Notes: a model not told the origin generated them from the letters alone. Shown: positions 1-10,656, numbered from the stretch's first letter. The stretch is 64,000 nt of DNA from Alterluteimonas quercicellularis (GCF_021191635.1 NZ_JAIWPR010000010.1:45572-109571), one strand, 5' to 3'. Numbers and translations are program-made.

Positions 1-1
1 C

Positions 2-301
<300 letters not shown>

Positions 302-314
302 TCCTTCACCACCC

Positions 315-338
315 GTAGGAGCGCGCTCGCGCGCGACC
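315..338 (+). repeat. REP-like palindromic element, single copy
   Basis: The sequence beginning GTAGGAGCGCGCTCGCGCG is almost identical to the left arm of the inverted pair at 17814-17880. It sits in the 96-bp gap between two co-oriented genes. Xanthomonads and pseudomonads carry many such extragenic palindromes, usually mobilised by RAYT transposases; no RAYT gene is present here. Confidence 0.7.
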
Positions 339-397
339 GCCGCACGGTGCGTCGCCGATGCGCGAGCCGCTTCGCCGACGCCCGCCAGGAGCCCCCC

Positions 398-1876
<1,479 letters not shown>

Positions 1877-2027
1877 GCTGCGGTACCGGCGTCACGACAG
1901 CCCACCCCGTGTCGCCACGCGAACGCTCCTATTGGGCCACGTGCCCGATTCGCCGGGTTCTGCGCGAGATCGACTCGACCAGGCCCGGCACTGATTCACG
2001 GAAGATCCGTATTACACCACGCGTCAA

Positions 2028-2588
2028 TCAGGCGGCCACGATGATGAAAGGGTCCCAGTCGTAATAGCCTCGCAGCAAGCCGTTCTGATCCACCAGCTTG
2101 AATTTCCATTGATAGCAGATCTTGACATCCGCTTCCGGCGCCTTCTTGATCTTGGTCTCGAAGTAGCGGTCTTGGAGAGGCTGCTTGACCGGCGACCCAT
2201 CCAGATCGTCGACCGAAGGCGAAACATAGATGTTGATCGAATCTTCGTTGTATCCCGGAGGATCCGGATTCAGGTACTCCGCAGGATCGGCATATCCGCC
2301 CGTGTAGTAGTTCTCGAACTGGACCACGATGGGACTCAGGGACTGCCCGTTGTCGAAGGCCGCGAATCTCCAGCGAATGATGTCCTCGCTGTGCAACTTG
2401 ATCGTCAACTCGGAGGTCCCCTCTCCCGCACCCGAAAGCGTGAACCGCGAGTCGGCGACCATGTAGACATAGGTCTCGCCGGAGCCCAGGCCGATCGGGC
2501 TTTCGAAACTCGAATCCGGAATCTGGCTACTCTTGTCGGTGATGATCTTGGCGGTATCGATTACGGTAAGGATGTTCGCAATGGCCAT
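2028..2588 (-). CDS. PixA/AidA inclusion-body family protein
   Basis: A 186-residue soluble protein starting MAIANILTVIDTAKII and containing a beta-rich body with GSGETYVYMVAD, RWRFAAF and a C-terminal YQWKFKLVD...GYYDWDPFI block. This pattern is typical of the AidA/PixA family (PixA is a methionine-rich inclusion protein of Xenorhabdus; AidA is quorum-sensing controlled in Ralstonia/Burkholderia). Their biochemical role is unknown. The start at 2588 matches the family N-terminus; an upstream in-frame ATG at 2657 would overlap the lodB-like stop. The gene is last in a four-gene minus-strand cassette, 65 nt after the LodB-like gene. Codon use is less GC-biased than in the flanking genes, in keeping with transfer. 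Assignment rests on recognition of sequence pattern only. Confidence 0.75.
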   Translation of the reverse strand: MAIANILTVIDTAKIITDKSSQIPDSSFESPIGLGSGETYVYMVADSRFTLSGAGEGTSELTIKLHSEDIIRWRFAAFDNGQSLSPIVVQFENYYTGGYADPAEYLNPDPPGYNEDSINIYVSPSVDDLDGSPVKQPLQDRYFETKIKKAPEADVKICYQWKFKLVDQNGLLRGYYDWDPFIIVAA

Positions 2589-2653
2589 GATGTTTTCGTC
2601 CTGATTGGGTCGACTGTCTCGCGTCCGGCACTCTTGCCGAACGATTCCGGCAT

Positions 2654-4042
2654 TCATCGCATAGGCGGGCTTCCCACAGGCGCGGGAACTGCATGGCGCT
2701 GGAACGTTCCATGCTCACATGGCCCGTGCGCGGCCACGTGCCCTGTCGCGACGAGGAACCCGATCGCCTGAATCACGCGCCAGTCCGGATAGCGCCGCGG
2801 CGACTGTCCTTGGTACTGCCGTACTACTTCGTGGGCCCGCAGCCCGCCATGGCCGCAAACGGCCCTGATCCGGCCGAGCTCGCCGGAACTCAGTATCCTG
2901 TCCGGCAGTCTCGATTCGCTCTCCCGCCGACTGCAAACGACGCAGTCCGGATGCAGTCCGATCCACTCCTGCCGGGACGCCCAGAACGTGCTCCTTCGCC
3001 AACGCCTTTCCAGGCCGTAGTAGTAGGCCCGCTGCTTGAGGTAATGCTCGAAGGCGACCTGGATGCGCTTGCAGTAGGCATCGATGGCGCCCGAAGCGCC
3101 GCCCAGCCAATCGAAAATCGCGTCCGCCGCGCGGACGCCGTCTTCCATCGCCTTCGCGATGCCGGCCGAGGACAGCGGATCGTAGGCGGAAGCGGCGTCG
3201 CCGGCAGCGAGCCATCCCCGTTCCGATCCCGCCGTCTCCAGCACGCTCGAATCGGCCGCCGCGATGCGGCTGCCCAGGCATTCCGGCGCCCCCCTCAACA
3301 GTGGCCCGACGTGGGCCGTGCGCCCGACGAACTCGAGGAAGCGATCGAGCCGTCCCAGCGCGAGACCTCTCACCAGCGCCTTGTCCGAGAAAACGGCGAC
3401 GACGAAGCGGTCGTCCGGCAGCGCCACGGCGTAGCACCATCCATTCTCGACGCTCTCGATCAGGGTGTGGCGTGGGAAAGCTTCCGGCTGCCCCCGCCAC
3501 AGCGTGTACACGGCCTGCAGATCGTCGAACCGGATGCGGGGAATGCCCAGGCCGCGCGCCACCGTGGCGCGTTTGCCGGTCGCGTCGACCAGGAAGCGGC
3601 CGCCGATCCCCGCCCCCTCGCCCGTCCTGATGCGCCAGGGCCCTTCGCCCTCCAGCCGTTGCGCACGGAACGCGGTGTCGATCACCTCGACACCGGCGGA
3701 TCGCGCCTGGTCCATCAGGTATCGGTCGAAAGCCGCACGATCGAGCAGGAAGCCTTTGCCATGCAGGCCGAACAGGTGGTCGTCGTAGGCGAGCGTGTCG
3801 CCGCCCCAGGCCGAGCACACCCCTTGAGCGGAAAGGGACGGCACGCGCGGAACGTCCCGGCCCACGCCCAGGGCTTCCAGCCACCGCCTGGCCTGCGGCT
3901 GCAGGGTCTCGCCGGTCCGGATCGATTCGGGCACGGGCGTATGCAGCAAGGCGACCGAAGCCGCTCCCCGCCTTCGCAGCGCGAGCGCGGTCGAACATCC
4001 CGCCACGCCGCCGCCGACGATCACCACGTCGTAATCGTTCAT
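2654..4042 (-). CDS. LodB-like FAD-dependent oxidoreductase (putative CTQ maturation factor)
   Basis: A 462-residue flavoprotein. The N-terminal Rossmann motif VIVGGGVAGCS (Gly10-11-12 and Gly15) binds the ADP part of FAD; a second FAD motif, GWLAAGDAASAYDPLSSAGIAKAMEDG, follows in the C-terminal half. This layout is that of the tryptophan-halogenase/geranylgeranyl-reductase-like group to which LodB belongs. In Marinomonas, LodB is required to form the cysteine tryptophylquinone of LodA; that role is inferred here from position. Its ATG overlaps the stop of the LodA-like gene by 4 nt (4039-4042), which suggests translational coupling. A Cys-x-x-Cys-like feature (CVVC) occurs late in the protein. 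It has no signal peptide, so maturation would take place in the cytoplasm. Confidence 0.82.
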   Translation of the reverse strand: MNDYDVVIVGGGVAGCSTALALRRRGAASVALLHTPVPESIRTGETLQPQARRWLEALGVGRDVPRVPSLSAQGVCSAWGGDTLAYDDHLFGLHGKGFLLDRAAFDRYLMDQARSAGVEVIDTAFRAQRLEGEGPWRIRTGEGAGIGGRFLVDATGKRATVARGLGIPRIRFDDLQAVYTLWRGQPEAFPRHTLIESVENGWCYAVALPDDRFVVAVFSDKALVRGLALGRLDRFLEFVGRTAHVGPLLRGAPECLGSRIAAADSSVLETAGSERGWLAAGDAASAYDPLSSAGIAKAMEDGVRAADAIFDWLGGASGAIDAYCKRIQVAFEHYLKQRAYYYGLERRWRRSTFWASRQEWIGLHPDCVVCSRRESESRLPDRILSSGELGRIRAVCGHGGLRAHEVVRQYQGQSPRRYPDWRVIQAIGFLVATGHVAAHGPCEHGTFQRHAVPAPVGSPPMR

Positions 4043-6051
4043 CGCCCGCTCGCAGTACCGGCTTTGCAATAGGACTGATAGCCTTCGATCTTGTCGGTCT
4101 GCCGAGAAGTCTCCACGTATCGAGGCTCCTGCCCCGCCGCATCGTTCTCCACGACGAATCCCAGGTACTTCCAGCAGGTCACCATCTGGATGTCGGAGCA
4201 GTTGTTGCCTGTGGACGGATCGCTGGGAGGGTTGGGTTCGATGTCCTGGACGAAACCCCGCGTCCACATCACCTGCTGCGTCGGCTGGTCCTCCGGATAG
4301 ACCGCATAGGGGCGCTGTGCCGGCCACCACCAGTAGTTCGTGATGGCCACCCGAGGCTCGTTGGTCTTGAGATTGCTGATGTCCTGGATGGAGCACTCGT
4401 TGAAATCCGCCTGCCAGGGCTGCGCCATGTACTTGCTCAGGTCGCCGGGCTCCAGTCCCTGGGAATAGTCCCCATTGCTGCCGTTGCTCAGCGACAGCTC
4501 GTACTGCCTCAGTGACGCGAGAGGCTTCGTGTTGATGCGGAAGAAGTCGGACGCATCGAAGCCGGGCGGCAGCGACTTATAGATCGAGGCGTTCCGGGTG
4601 ATCCACGTGATCTCGATGCCAGGCGAAAAGGCGCCACCGACGCAGTTCTGGAGATGTGCCGCGTCCAGCGCGACGCCGGGGCCGACCGTGGGCAGACTGG
4701 CCGTTGTACATCTTCCGTTGGCGTACTGGGACAGCACGAAGTACTGCGTGCGGGTCAAGCCCAGATACTTGGATATCGTCTCGTTGCTGATCGGATTGTC
4801 CCCTGCCAGGAACGGCATCAGCAGCGGCTGGTTCTCTGCCGGTCCGTCCGCACCCTGCCCCGGGTACTGGTTTCCGCGTCCCCGGACGTAGCCGAACACG
4901 CCGCTTCGGAACGCCTCGGGGTCTGGGCCTGAGCCGCTGGCGAACCCATCATGGGCGGCAAGCCCGGCCCCGGGTATGTTGCACACGTACTGGTACAACG
5001 CCGGCCTGCTCAGGATCGGCGCGATCTCGTCCGGATAGCTCGGCTCGTAGCCGGCGTCGAATGCGCCATTGCGATAGTGCGCCGGACTCGCGCCGAACTC
5101 GCGTACGAAGACGTCGAACATGTTGTCGTACATGTTGACCTGGTTGATGATCTGCGGCGCATAGGCGGGAGGCGCGACGACCACCCAGGCGCTCGCATCC
5201 ACCTCCGCCGCGGACCCGTCCGACATGTGCAGCACCGCCGTGACCGGCCCGTCGGCGATATCGTCGAACCAGCCCTCGTTGTTGGCATAGGCGTCGATGG
5301 TCACGTACTCGCCATCGTGGCTGGTCGTCCCAGAGTTCCCGTCCCCTCCCAGAATCAGCAGGTTGCCGCCGCCGTCGGTCAGCGCCGTCCCCAGCCTGGC
5401 GACAGGAAAGGGAACCAGGCCGGCCAGGAAGGAGTAACGCGCCGGGTCGAGCGCGAAATCCTCGCGCTGGCCCGGGCCCGGGAGCGTCTTAGGGCCAGGA
5501 TCGAGAACCAGCTGCCGGCGTACCTCGTCGTCGATGCTTCGTGGGTCGGGCGTCGTCCCCAGCGACTTGTTGTAGCGAAGCGGGTTGTAGGGCGCGTCCG
5601 GATAGGTCGGTTCGCCCTCCGACGTGTACGGATTGTTCGCGTTGTTGGCGTCGTAGCCGAGGTCGTTGGCGAAGGCGTAGGGCGATGCGCCGTCGCCTAT
5701 CTGAACGCCCGTCGGATAAGGTCCCATGCCGGACCCGGTCTGCTGCTTGAACTGAAACCAGCTCGACTTCTTGTTGCAGACCCATACCGTCCATTCGATG
5801 GAATCCAGGCCGTCGCGACCCGCCTCCATTTCCACGCCCTGGGGGTTCTGATCGTCGTACCTGTAGACCTTGAACCTCGCAGCTTGCTTCAGCAGCTTGC
5901 CCTGCGCATCGCGAAACCTGTCTGTTGTCGCACCGGGAGCCGAGTACTCGGTCGGCAACGCGCCCGGCGCGGAGGGGGCGACGTAGTACTCGTCGCTGTC
6001 GCCGACCCGCGCGATGCCGATGGCGGGATGGATCTTGTAGGTCGTCGTCAT
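4039..6051 (-). CDS. LodA/GoxA-family CTQ-dependent amino-acid oxidase
   Basis: A 670-residue protein with the family N-terminus (YKIHPAIGIARVGDS...YYVAP) and C-terminal signature NCVGGAFSPGIEITW followed by QPWQADFNEC and a WWWPAQRP segment. The family oxidises primary amines of amino acids (lysine epsilon-amine in LodA, glycine in GoxA), releasing ammonia and hydrogen peroxide, with a cofactor made from a crosslinked Cys and Trp. By motif position the likely pair here is Cys470 and Trp546; this is inference. No signal peptide is visible, as in LodA itself, which nevertheless is found outside the cell. GGAGG lies about 6 nt before the ATG. It sits 21 nt after the haem-protein gene and overlaps the LodB-like gene. 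The substrate cannot be predicted from sequence by eye. Confidence 0.85.
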   Translation of the reverse strand: MTTTYKIHPAIGIARVGDSDEYYVAPSAPGALPTEYSAPGATTDRFRDAQGKLLKQAARFKVYRYDDQNPQGVEMEAGRDGLDSIEWTVWVCNKKSSWFQFKQQTGSGMGPYPTGVQIGDGASPYAFANDLGYDANNANNPYTSEGEPTYPDAPYNPLRYNKSLGTTPDPRSIDDEVRRQLVLDPGPKTLPGPGQREDFALDPARYSFLAGLVPFPVARLGTALTDGGGNLLILGGDGNSGTTSHDGEYVTIDAYANNEGWFDDIADGPVTAVLHMSDGSAAEVDASAWVVVAPPAYAPQIINQVNMYDNMFDVFVREFGASPAHYRNGAFDAGYEPSYPDEIAPILSRPALYQYVCNIPGAGLAAHDGFASGSGPDPEAFRSGVFGYVRGRGNQYPGQGADGPAENQPLLMPFLAGDNPISNETISKYLGLTRTQYFVLSQYANGRCTTASLPTVGPGVALDAAHLQNCVGGAFSPGIEITWITRNASIYKSLPPGFDASDFFRINTKPLASLRQYELSLSNGSNGDYSQGLEPGDLSKYMAQPWQADFNECSIQDISNLKTNEPRVAITNYWWWPAQRPYAVYPEDQPTQQVMWTRGFVQDIEPNPPSDPSTGNNCSDIQMVTCWKYLGFVVENDAAGQEPRYVETSRQTDKIEGYQSYCKAGTASGR

Positions 6052-6072
6052 GCTGCGCCTCCATGGCTTGTT

Positions 6073-7848
6073 TCAGAATCCGTACTTCTCCATCAGCCGG
6101 CTGGCGGCCGCGTCGGTGAACTCGGGAGCCTCGGGTTCTCGGACCGGCCCGCCGCGAAGCGTGAAGCTGAAATCGCCGCCCTGGACCTGCGCGTTGCCGT
6201 GACAGCCCATGCAGCCGCCCATGTTGTAGTGGTCGTAGGCGTCGCCCGCGGCATTCACCACGTAGACGTTCTGCGCGGGCTCGCCTGCCTTGTAGTCCGA
6301 TGTCTGGCCGTCCGGCGTCTGGATGCCCGAGAATTCCTGCAGCGTCCTGTTCGTTTCCACCACGATGTTGGCCTGGTAGAAGGTCGAGCGCTGCCGATCG
6401 GGATTGCTTGGGTCGATGTCATCGAAGTTGAAGGGCTGATACTGGATGTTGACCAGCTTGTAGTGCTCCCAGGGCGAGTTCCGGATGCCGTTGTCCTGGT
6501 TGTAGGCACGTATCTGCCCCTGCGCCTCTCGATTGACGTCGATGATCTGCTGGGGAATCGCATTGTCGCGATAGTTCACGCAAACGCCGCCGTCGCCGGT
6601 CTCCGGCTTCGGCAGGCCCGCCGGGATGTTCCGATAGAAAAGCCTCGGATTGTTCGCCGGCTGGCAGAACGGGCCGTCGGCGGTCGTGGTCGTGCCAGCG
6701 GGCCCGTCGGTGTGCGATATGCGCGGGGTCGTGGACGCTCCGCCGAGCTGGCCGGAGTCGATCAGCATCTCCCCGTACACGTTCTCGACCGGTTGTCCTT
6801 CGCTGTCCTTGATGTTGTCCGCCTGCTCGAACGTCGCGAAGGTGAAGGTCGGTGCCCCAAGGGTCTTCTGCACGATGTGGAGCGCCACCATGCCCCAGGT
6901 CGTCTCCTGGTGGTAGCAGGTGGCGTCGCCCTGCTTCTCGTAGAAGCGAACCGGCGCCGTGTGGAAGCTGCCGGACTCGACCTCGTCGTTCGTCAACAAG
7001 CGCCAGGCCGACTTGACCATGACCGAACCGACCGGGAACTGGACGATCGTCTCTGAACCCGCCGGCTCGCCGGACGCGATCGCGTTGGTGAAGTTGGTGA
7101 CGGCCTGGAAGTAGTCGACATCGGTCCCGTTGCCGCCGTGGTTGAAGTAGCCCCTGCCGACGATGTAGTCGGAGTACGTGCGGTTGGCCTTGGCCAGAAA
7201 CCTGATCAGCGTCGGACTCGACGATTCGCTCGGCGCATAGCCGCTGGCGCCCGACGTGCCGTTGAACATGTAGTCCAGGCTGATCTGCGAGACCTCGTCC
7301 AGGTTGATCCAGGCGACGCTATCGTCCGAAGCGCCGCTGCATGACGGCACGCCCTCGCTGTAGTAGTACCCGGGCAGGGCGTCGTAGTGGAACGTGAGCC
7401 CGTCCTTCCCCACCTCCACGCCTGGCGGAAGATGCGTGGACCAGGGATAGATCTCCACCTTCGAGCGGTAGGTGTGCCAGACCAGCGGCCGGCTCTGGTC
7501 TCCGAACTTCAGGTCCGGATCCGCGGTGTCGCGATGCGACGGCTGGCCGTTCTGCTCCATCGCCGGCCAGTTCAGAGCGATGAACTGGTTCCAGGCGTAG
7601 CGTGCCGCCTGCTCGATGCCGACGTGACCGTCGCGGTCCGGGATTTCTGACGGACGCACGGGACTGACCCTGACGCGGTCCTCGTCGGGACGGATCGGCT
7701 CGGATTGCCTCGGAACGGCCTGCGCACCGGCCGGAGGGGCGGCCGCATCGCCCCTTCGGGTTTCGGTCGCGATTCCCTGGAGGGCGATCAACGACCCTGC
7801 GACAGCGACGGACAGACCGACAACGACCGCATGTGCGGACTTCGCCAT
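6073..7848 (-). CDS. Exported protein with a single C-terminal haem c motif
   Basis: A 591-residue protein with a typical signal peptide (hydrophobic AVVVGLSVAVAGSLIALQGIA at about residues 7-27) and one c-type haem site, Cys546-Met-Gly-Cys549-His550, near the C-terminus in a GGCMGCHGNAQ context. The roughly 500 residues between them are rich in aromatic and polar residues, and I do not recognise a named domain. It is therefore probably periplasmic and haem-loaded through the Ccm system. It is the first gene of the cassette; AAGGAG precedes its ATG and the LodA-like gene starts 21 nt after its stop, so the two are surely co-transcribed. A role as electron acceptor, peroxide handler or substrate-binding partner of the CTQ enzyme is inference only. 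Confidence 0.7.
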   Translation of the reverse strand: MAKSAHAVVVGLSVAVAGSLIALQGIATETRRGDAAAPPAGAQAVPRQSEPIRPDEDRVRVSPVRPSEIPDRDGHVGIEQAARYAWNQFIALNWPAMEQNGQPSHRDTADPDLKFGDQSRPLVWHTYRSKVEIYPWSTHLPPGVEVGKDGLTFHYDALPGYYYSEGVPSCSGASDDSVAWINLDEVSQISLDYMFNGTSGASGYAPSESSSPTLIRFLAKANRTYSDYIVGRGYFNHGGNGTDVDYFQAVTNFTNAIASGEPAGSETIVQFPVGSVMVKSAWRLLTNDEVESGSFHTAPVRFYEKQGDATCYHQETTWGMVALHIVQKTLGAPTFTFATFEQADNIKDSEGQPVENVYGEMLIDSGQLGGASTTPRISHTDGPAGTTTTADGPFCQPANNPRLFYRNIPAGLPKPETGDGGVCVNYRDNAIPQQIIDVNREAQGQIRAYNQDNGIRNSPWEHYKLVNIQYQPFNFDDIDPSNPDRQRSTFYQANIVVETNRTLQEFSGIQTPDGQTSDYKAGEPAQNVYVVNAAGDAYDHYNMGGCMGCHGNAQVQGGDFSFTLRGGPVREPEAPEFTDAAASRLMEKYGF

Positions 7849-8040
7849 GGCACGCTCCTTCGATTACCGATCATTCCCTTTTGCCGCGTCGGAATACGCC
7901 ATCCGGCGCCGGCATCCATCTCCACGGACAGATATACGCCGGGCCGATCCCGGTGTCGATTACAAAAACTCACCGAATGTGAGCTTTCGATTCGAGCGTG
8001 CACCGGCGAAAAACAAGACGCGACCACGTGGGCCGATGCC

Positions 8041-8790
8041 CTACGGCCGTTCCGATTCGCCCCCCGTCATCGGCACGAAGCGCACCGCCGCCACGCGACG
8101 CTCGCTCACTTCGCCCGAGGCCGATTTCTCGATCACGGTCAGCGACTGCACCGCGCGCTGCGGGCCGACCGGAATCACCATGCGGCCACCGGGGGCGAGC
8201 TGGTCGACCAGCGCCTGCGGCACCCGCTCGGGCGCGGCGGTGACGACGATGGCGTCGAACGGTGCGGCCTCCGGCCAGCCGGCGTAGCCGTCGCCGGTGC
8301 GCACCTCGACGTTGTCGAGCCCGAGCGTGCGCAGCAGCGCGCGCGAGCGTTCGGCCAGCGGAGGGACGATCTCGATGGTGTAGACGCGCGCCACCAGCGG
8401 TGCGAGCACCGCCGCCTGGTAGCCGGAGCCGGTGCCGATCTCCAGCACGCGGTCGCCGGGCTGCGGATCCAGCAGCTCGGTCATGCGCGCGACGATGTAG
8501 GGCTGCGAGATGGTCTGGCCGTGGCCGATCGGCAGCGGGTGGTCGCCGTAGGCCGCCGCTACGCCGTCGGGCGGCACGAAGCGTTCGCGCGGGGTGGCGC
8601 GCATCGCCTCCAGCACCCGCGCGTCGCGGATGCCCTGCGCACGTAGGTCCTCGACCAGGCGTTCGCGCTGCAGCGTCATCGCGTCCTCTCCGCTCCGGTT
8701 CGCGGGCGGCGGCGCGCAGGCGGCGATGCCCGCCCAGCAGGCTAGCAGCATCGCTGGCCAGCGCTTCCGGATGAGGATGTCGTTCGGCAT
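8041..8790 (-). CDS. pcm: Protein-L-isoaspartate O-methyltransferase with a lipoprotein-type N-terminus
   Basis: A 249-residue class I SAM-dependent methyltransferase that repairs isoaspartyl residues. The diagnostic blocks are present: RERFVPP, GHGQTISQPYIVA, the SAM-binding VLEIGTGSGYQAAVLA, and GGRMVIPVG. With the start at 8790 the protein carries a hydrophobic leader and a lipobox-like IAAC (Cys25), which would export it. A second start, the ATG at 8679 (MTLQRERLVEDL), has a strong GGAGAGGA site a few bases upstream and would give an ordinary cytoplasmic enzyme of normal family length (212 residues). SAM is not known to be available in the periplasm, so which start is used matters; both could be. 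It is divergent from the vWA lipoprotein gene. Confidence 0.88.
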   Translation of the reverse strand: MPNDILIRKRWPAMLLACWAGIAACAPPPANRSGEDAMTLQRERLVEDLRAQGIRDARVLEAMRATPRERFVPPDGVAAAYGDHPLPIGHGQTISQPYIVARMTELLDPQPGDRVLEIGTGSGYQAAVLAPLVARVYTIEIVPPLAERSRALLRTLGLDNVEVRTGDGYAGWPEAAPFDAIVVTAAPERVPQALVDQLAPGGRMVIPVGPQRAVQSLTVIEKSASGEVSERRVAAVRFVPMTGGESERP

Positions 8791-8916
8791 GGCCTCGCGC
8801 CTCCTGCGGTCCGCACCGAGCCTGCCGCAACCGGCGTCAACCGGCGATGAGCGCCGGCTCGACCCCGTCGGGCGACATGGCGCGTTGGCAACGGCCCCTT
8901 CTGCGAGGAAACGCCG

Positions 8917-10656
8917 ATGCGCCTGCCGGTCCCGCTCCCGCTGCTACTCCTGCTCCTGTCCTGCAGCCTGGGCCTGCTCGCCGGGTGCCGTTCCGCGCCC
9001 GAGCCGCTGTCCGGCCCAGCACAGCCGCCCGCGCCGTCGGAAACGATCCGCGCGCCGGCGCCGCCCGCTCCCGCGTCGCAGTCGCCGTCCTTCCAGGCCG
9101 ACAGGATCGCAGTGACCGGGGCGAGACTCGCCCATCCCCGACCCTCCCCGATCCCGCGCCCGCCCCGGCCGTTGCCGCCGCCCTCCAACACCGAGCGCTA
9201 CGCGCAGATCGACACCCATCCCGTGCGCCGCGTCTCGGAAGCGCCGGTCTCCACGTTCTCGGTCGACGTCGATACCGGCAGCTACAGCAACGTCCGGCGC
9301 ATGCTGCGCCAGGGCCGCCGCCCGCCGGCGGACGCGGTGCGCACGGAAGAGTTCGTCAACTACTTCCGCTACGGGCATCCGGGGCCGGACTCGGCGCAGA
9401 CGCCGTTCCGGGTGACCACCGAGCTGGCGCCCTCGCCCTGGGGCGCCGGCCGCCAGCTGCTGATGATCGGCATCCGCGGCTACGACGTCGCGCCGGACGC
9501 GTTGCCGCCGGCCAACCTGGTGTTCCTGATCGACACGTCCGGCTCGATGCAAGGCCCGGACAAGCTGCCGCTGCTGCAGCAGTCCCTGGCCACCCTGGTC
9601 GAGCGGCTGCGCCCGCAGGACAGGGTGAGCCTGGTGACCTACGCCGGTTCGGCCGGGCTGGCGCTGCCGCCCACGGCCGGCGACCGCAAGGCCGAGATCC
9701 TTGCCGCGCTGCACGGCCTGCGGGCCGGCGGCGGCACCCACGGCAGCGCCGGACTGGCGCTGGCCTACGCGACCGCGCGGCAGGCGCACGTGGCCGGTGG
9801 CATCAACCGGGTGATCCTGGCCACCGACGGCGACTTCAACGTCGGCATCGTCGATCGCGGCGAGCTGGAGACCTACGTCGCCGACCAGCGCCGCGGCGGC
9901 ATCGCGCTCAGCACGCTGGGCTTCGGCCAGGGCAACTACCACGACGCCATGGCCGAACGGCTCGCCGACGTCGGCGACGGTCAGCACGCCTATATCGACA
10001 CCCTGCAGGAAGCGCGCAAGGTGCTGGTCGAGGCACTGTCCTCGACCCTGCTGACCATCGCCCGCGACGTCAAGGTCCAGGTCGAGTTCGACCCCGCCCG
10101 CGTGGCCGAGTACCGCCTGATCGGCTACGAGAACCGCGCCCTGGACGAGGCCGACTTCGCCAACGACCGCGTCGACGCCGGCGACATCGGCGCCGGCCAC
10201 GAGGTCACCGCGCTGTACGAGATCGCGCTGGCCGGCGGGGGTGGCGAACGCCTGCCGCCGCGCCGCTACGGCACCCCCGCCGCGGCGCCGACCGCGCCCG
10301 CCGCGGCGGGCGAGATCGCCCACGTGGCGGTGCGCTACAAGCGACCGGGCGAGTCGCGCAGCCGGCTGATCGCCACCCCGGTACGCGCGGAGGCGCTGCG
10401 CGCCCGGCCCAGCGACACCCTGCGCTTCGCCGCCGGCGTGGCCGCCTACGCGGACGCGCTGCGCGGGGGCGCGCACCTGGGCGACTGGGGCTGGGAGGAC
10501 ATCCGCGCGGCGCTCGCCGCCGGGCGCGGCGACGACCCCTGGGGCCTGCGCGGCGAGTTGCTCGGCCTGGTCGACCTGGCCCGCTCTGCGGTCGAACCGG
10601 CGCGGCTGTCCGGCTCCGCTCAGGCAAACGGCGCCGACGGCTCGGGCCGGCCGTAG
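8917..10656 (+). CDS. von Willebrand factor type A domain lipoprotein (YfbK-like)
   Basis: A 579-residue predicted lipoprotein: signal peptide ending LGLLAGC with lipidation site Cys24, then a proline-rich linker (about 25-95), a YfbK-type N-terminal region (STFSVDVDTGSYSNVRRML, EEFVNYFRYG), and a vWA domain (about 195-375) with an intact metal-ion-dependent adhesion site starting Asp206-x-Ser208-x-Ser210. The C-terminal part resembles the domain of unknown function that follows vWA in E. coli YfbK. The function of the family is unknown; protein-protein interaction at the envelope is expected. The start is supported by GAGGAA upstream and by the leader. Its 3' end overlaps the convergent GGDEF-EAL gene by 37 bp. 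Confidence 0.85.
   Translation: MRLPVPLPLLLLLLSCSLGLLAGCRSAPEPLSGPAQPPAPSETIRAPAPPAPASQSPSFQADRIAVTGARLAHPRPSPIPRPPRPLPPPSNTERYAQIDTHPVRRVSEAPVSTFSVDVDTGSYSNVRRMLRQGRRPPADAVRTEEFVNYFRYGHPGPDSAQTPFRVTTELAPSPWGAGRQLLMIGIRGYDVAPDALPPANLVFLIDTSGSMQGPDKLPLLQQSLATLVERLRPQDRVSLVTYAGSAGLALPPTAGDRKAEILAALHGLRAGGGTHGSAGLALAYATARQAHVAGGINRVILATDGDFNVGIVDRGELETYVADQRRGGIALSTLGFGQGNYHDAMAERLADVGDGQHAYIDTLQEARKVLVEALSSTLLTIARDVKVQVEFDPARVAEYRLIGYENRALDEADFANDRVDAGDIGAGHEVTALYEIALAGGGGERLPPRRYGTPAAAPTAPAAAGEIAHVAVRYKRPGESRSRLIATPVRAEALRARPSDTLRFAAGVAAYADALRGGAHLGDWGWEDIRAALAAGRGDDPWGLRGELLGLVDLARSAVEPARLSGSAQANGADGSGRP

Noticed and set aside
1877..2027. Possible small gene or terminator between the aldehyde dehydrogenase and PixA/AidA genes
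   Set aside because: The open frame has no start context or recognisable product, and the short ACGGA/TCCGT repeat near 1998-2010 is too small and lacks a T-run.
7957..7964. A half-site TGTAATCG (minus strand) upstream of the LodA cassette
   Set aside because: Only one half of the LacI-type operator is present and the other half does not match, so it is treated as chance; the cassette also has no sugar-related gene.
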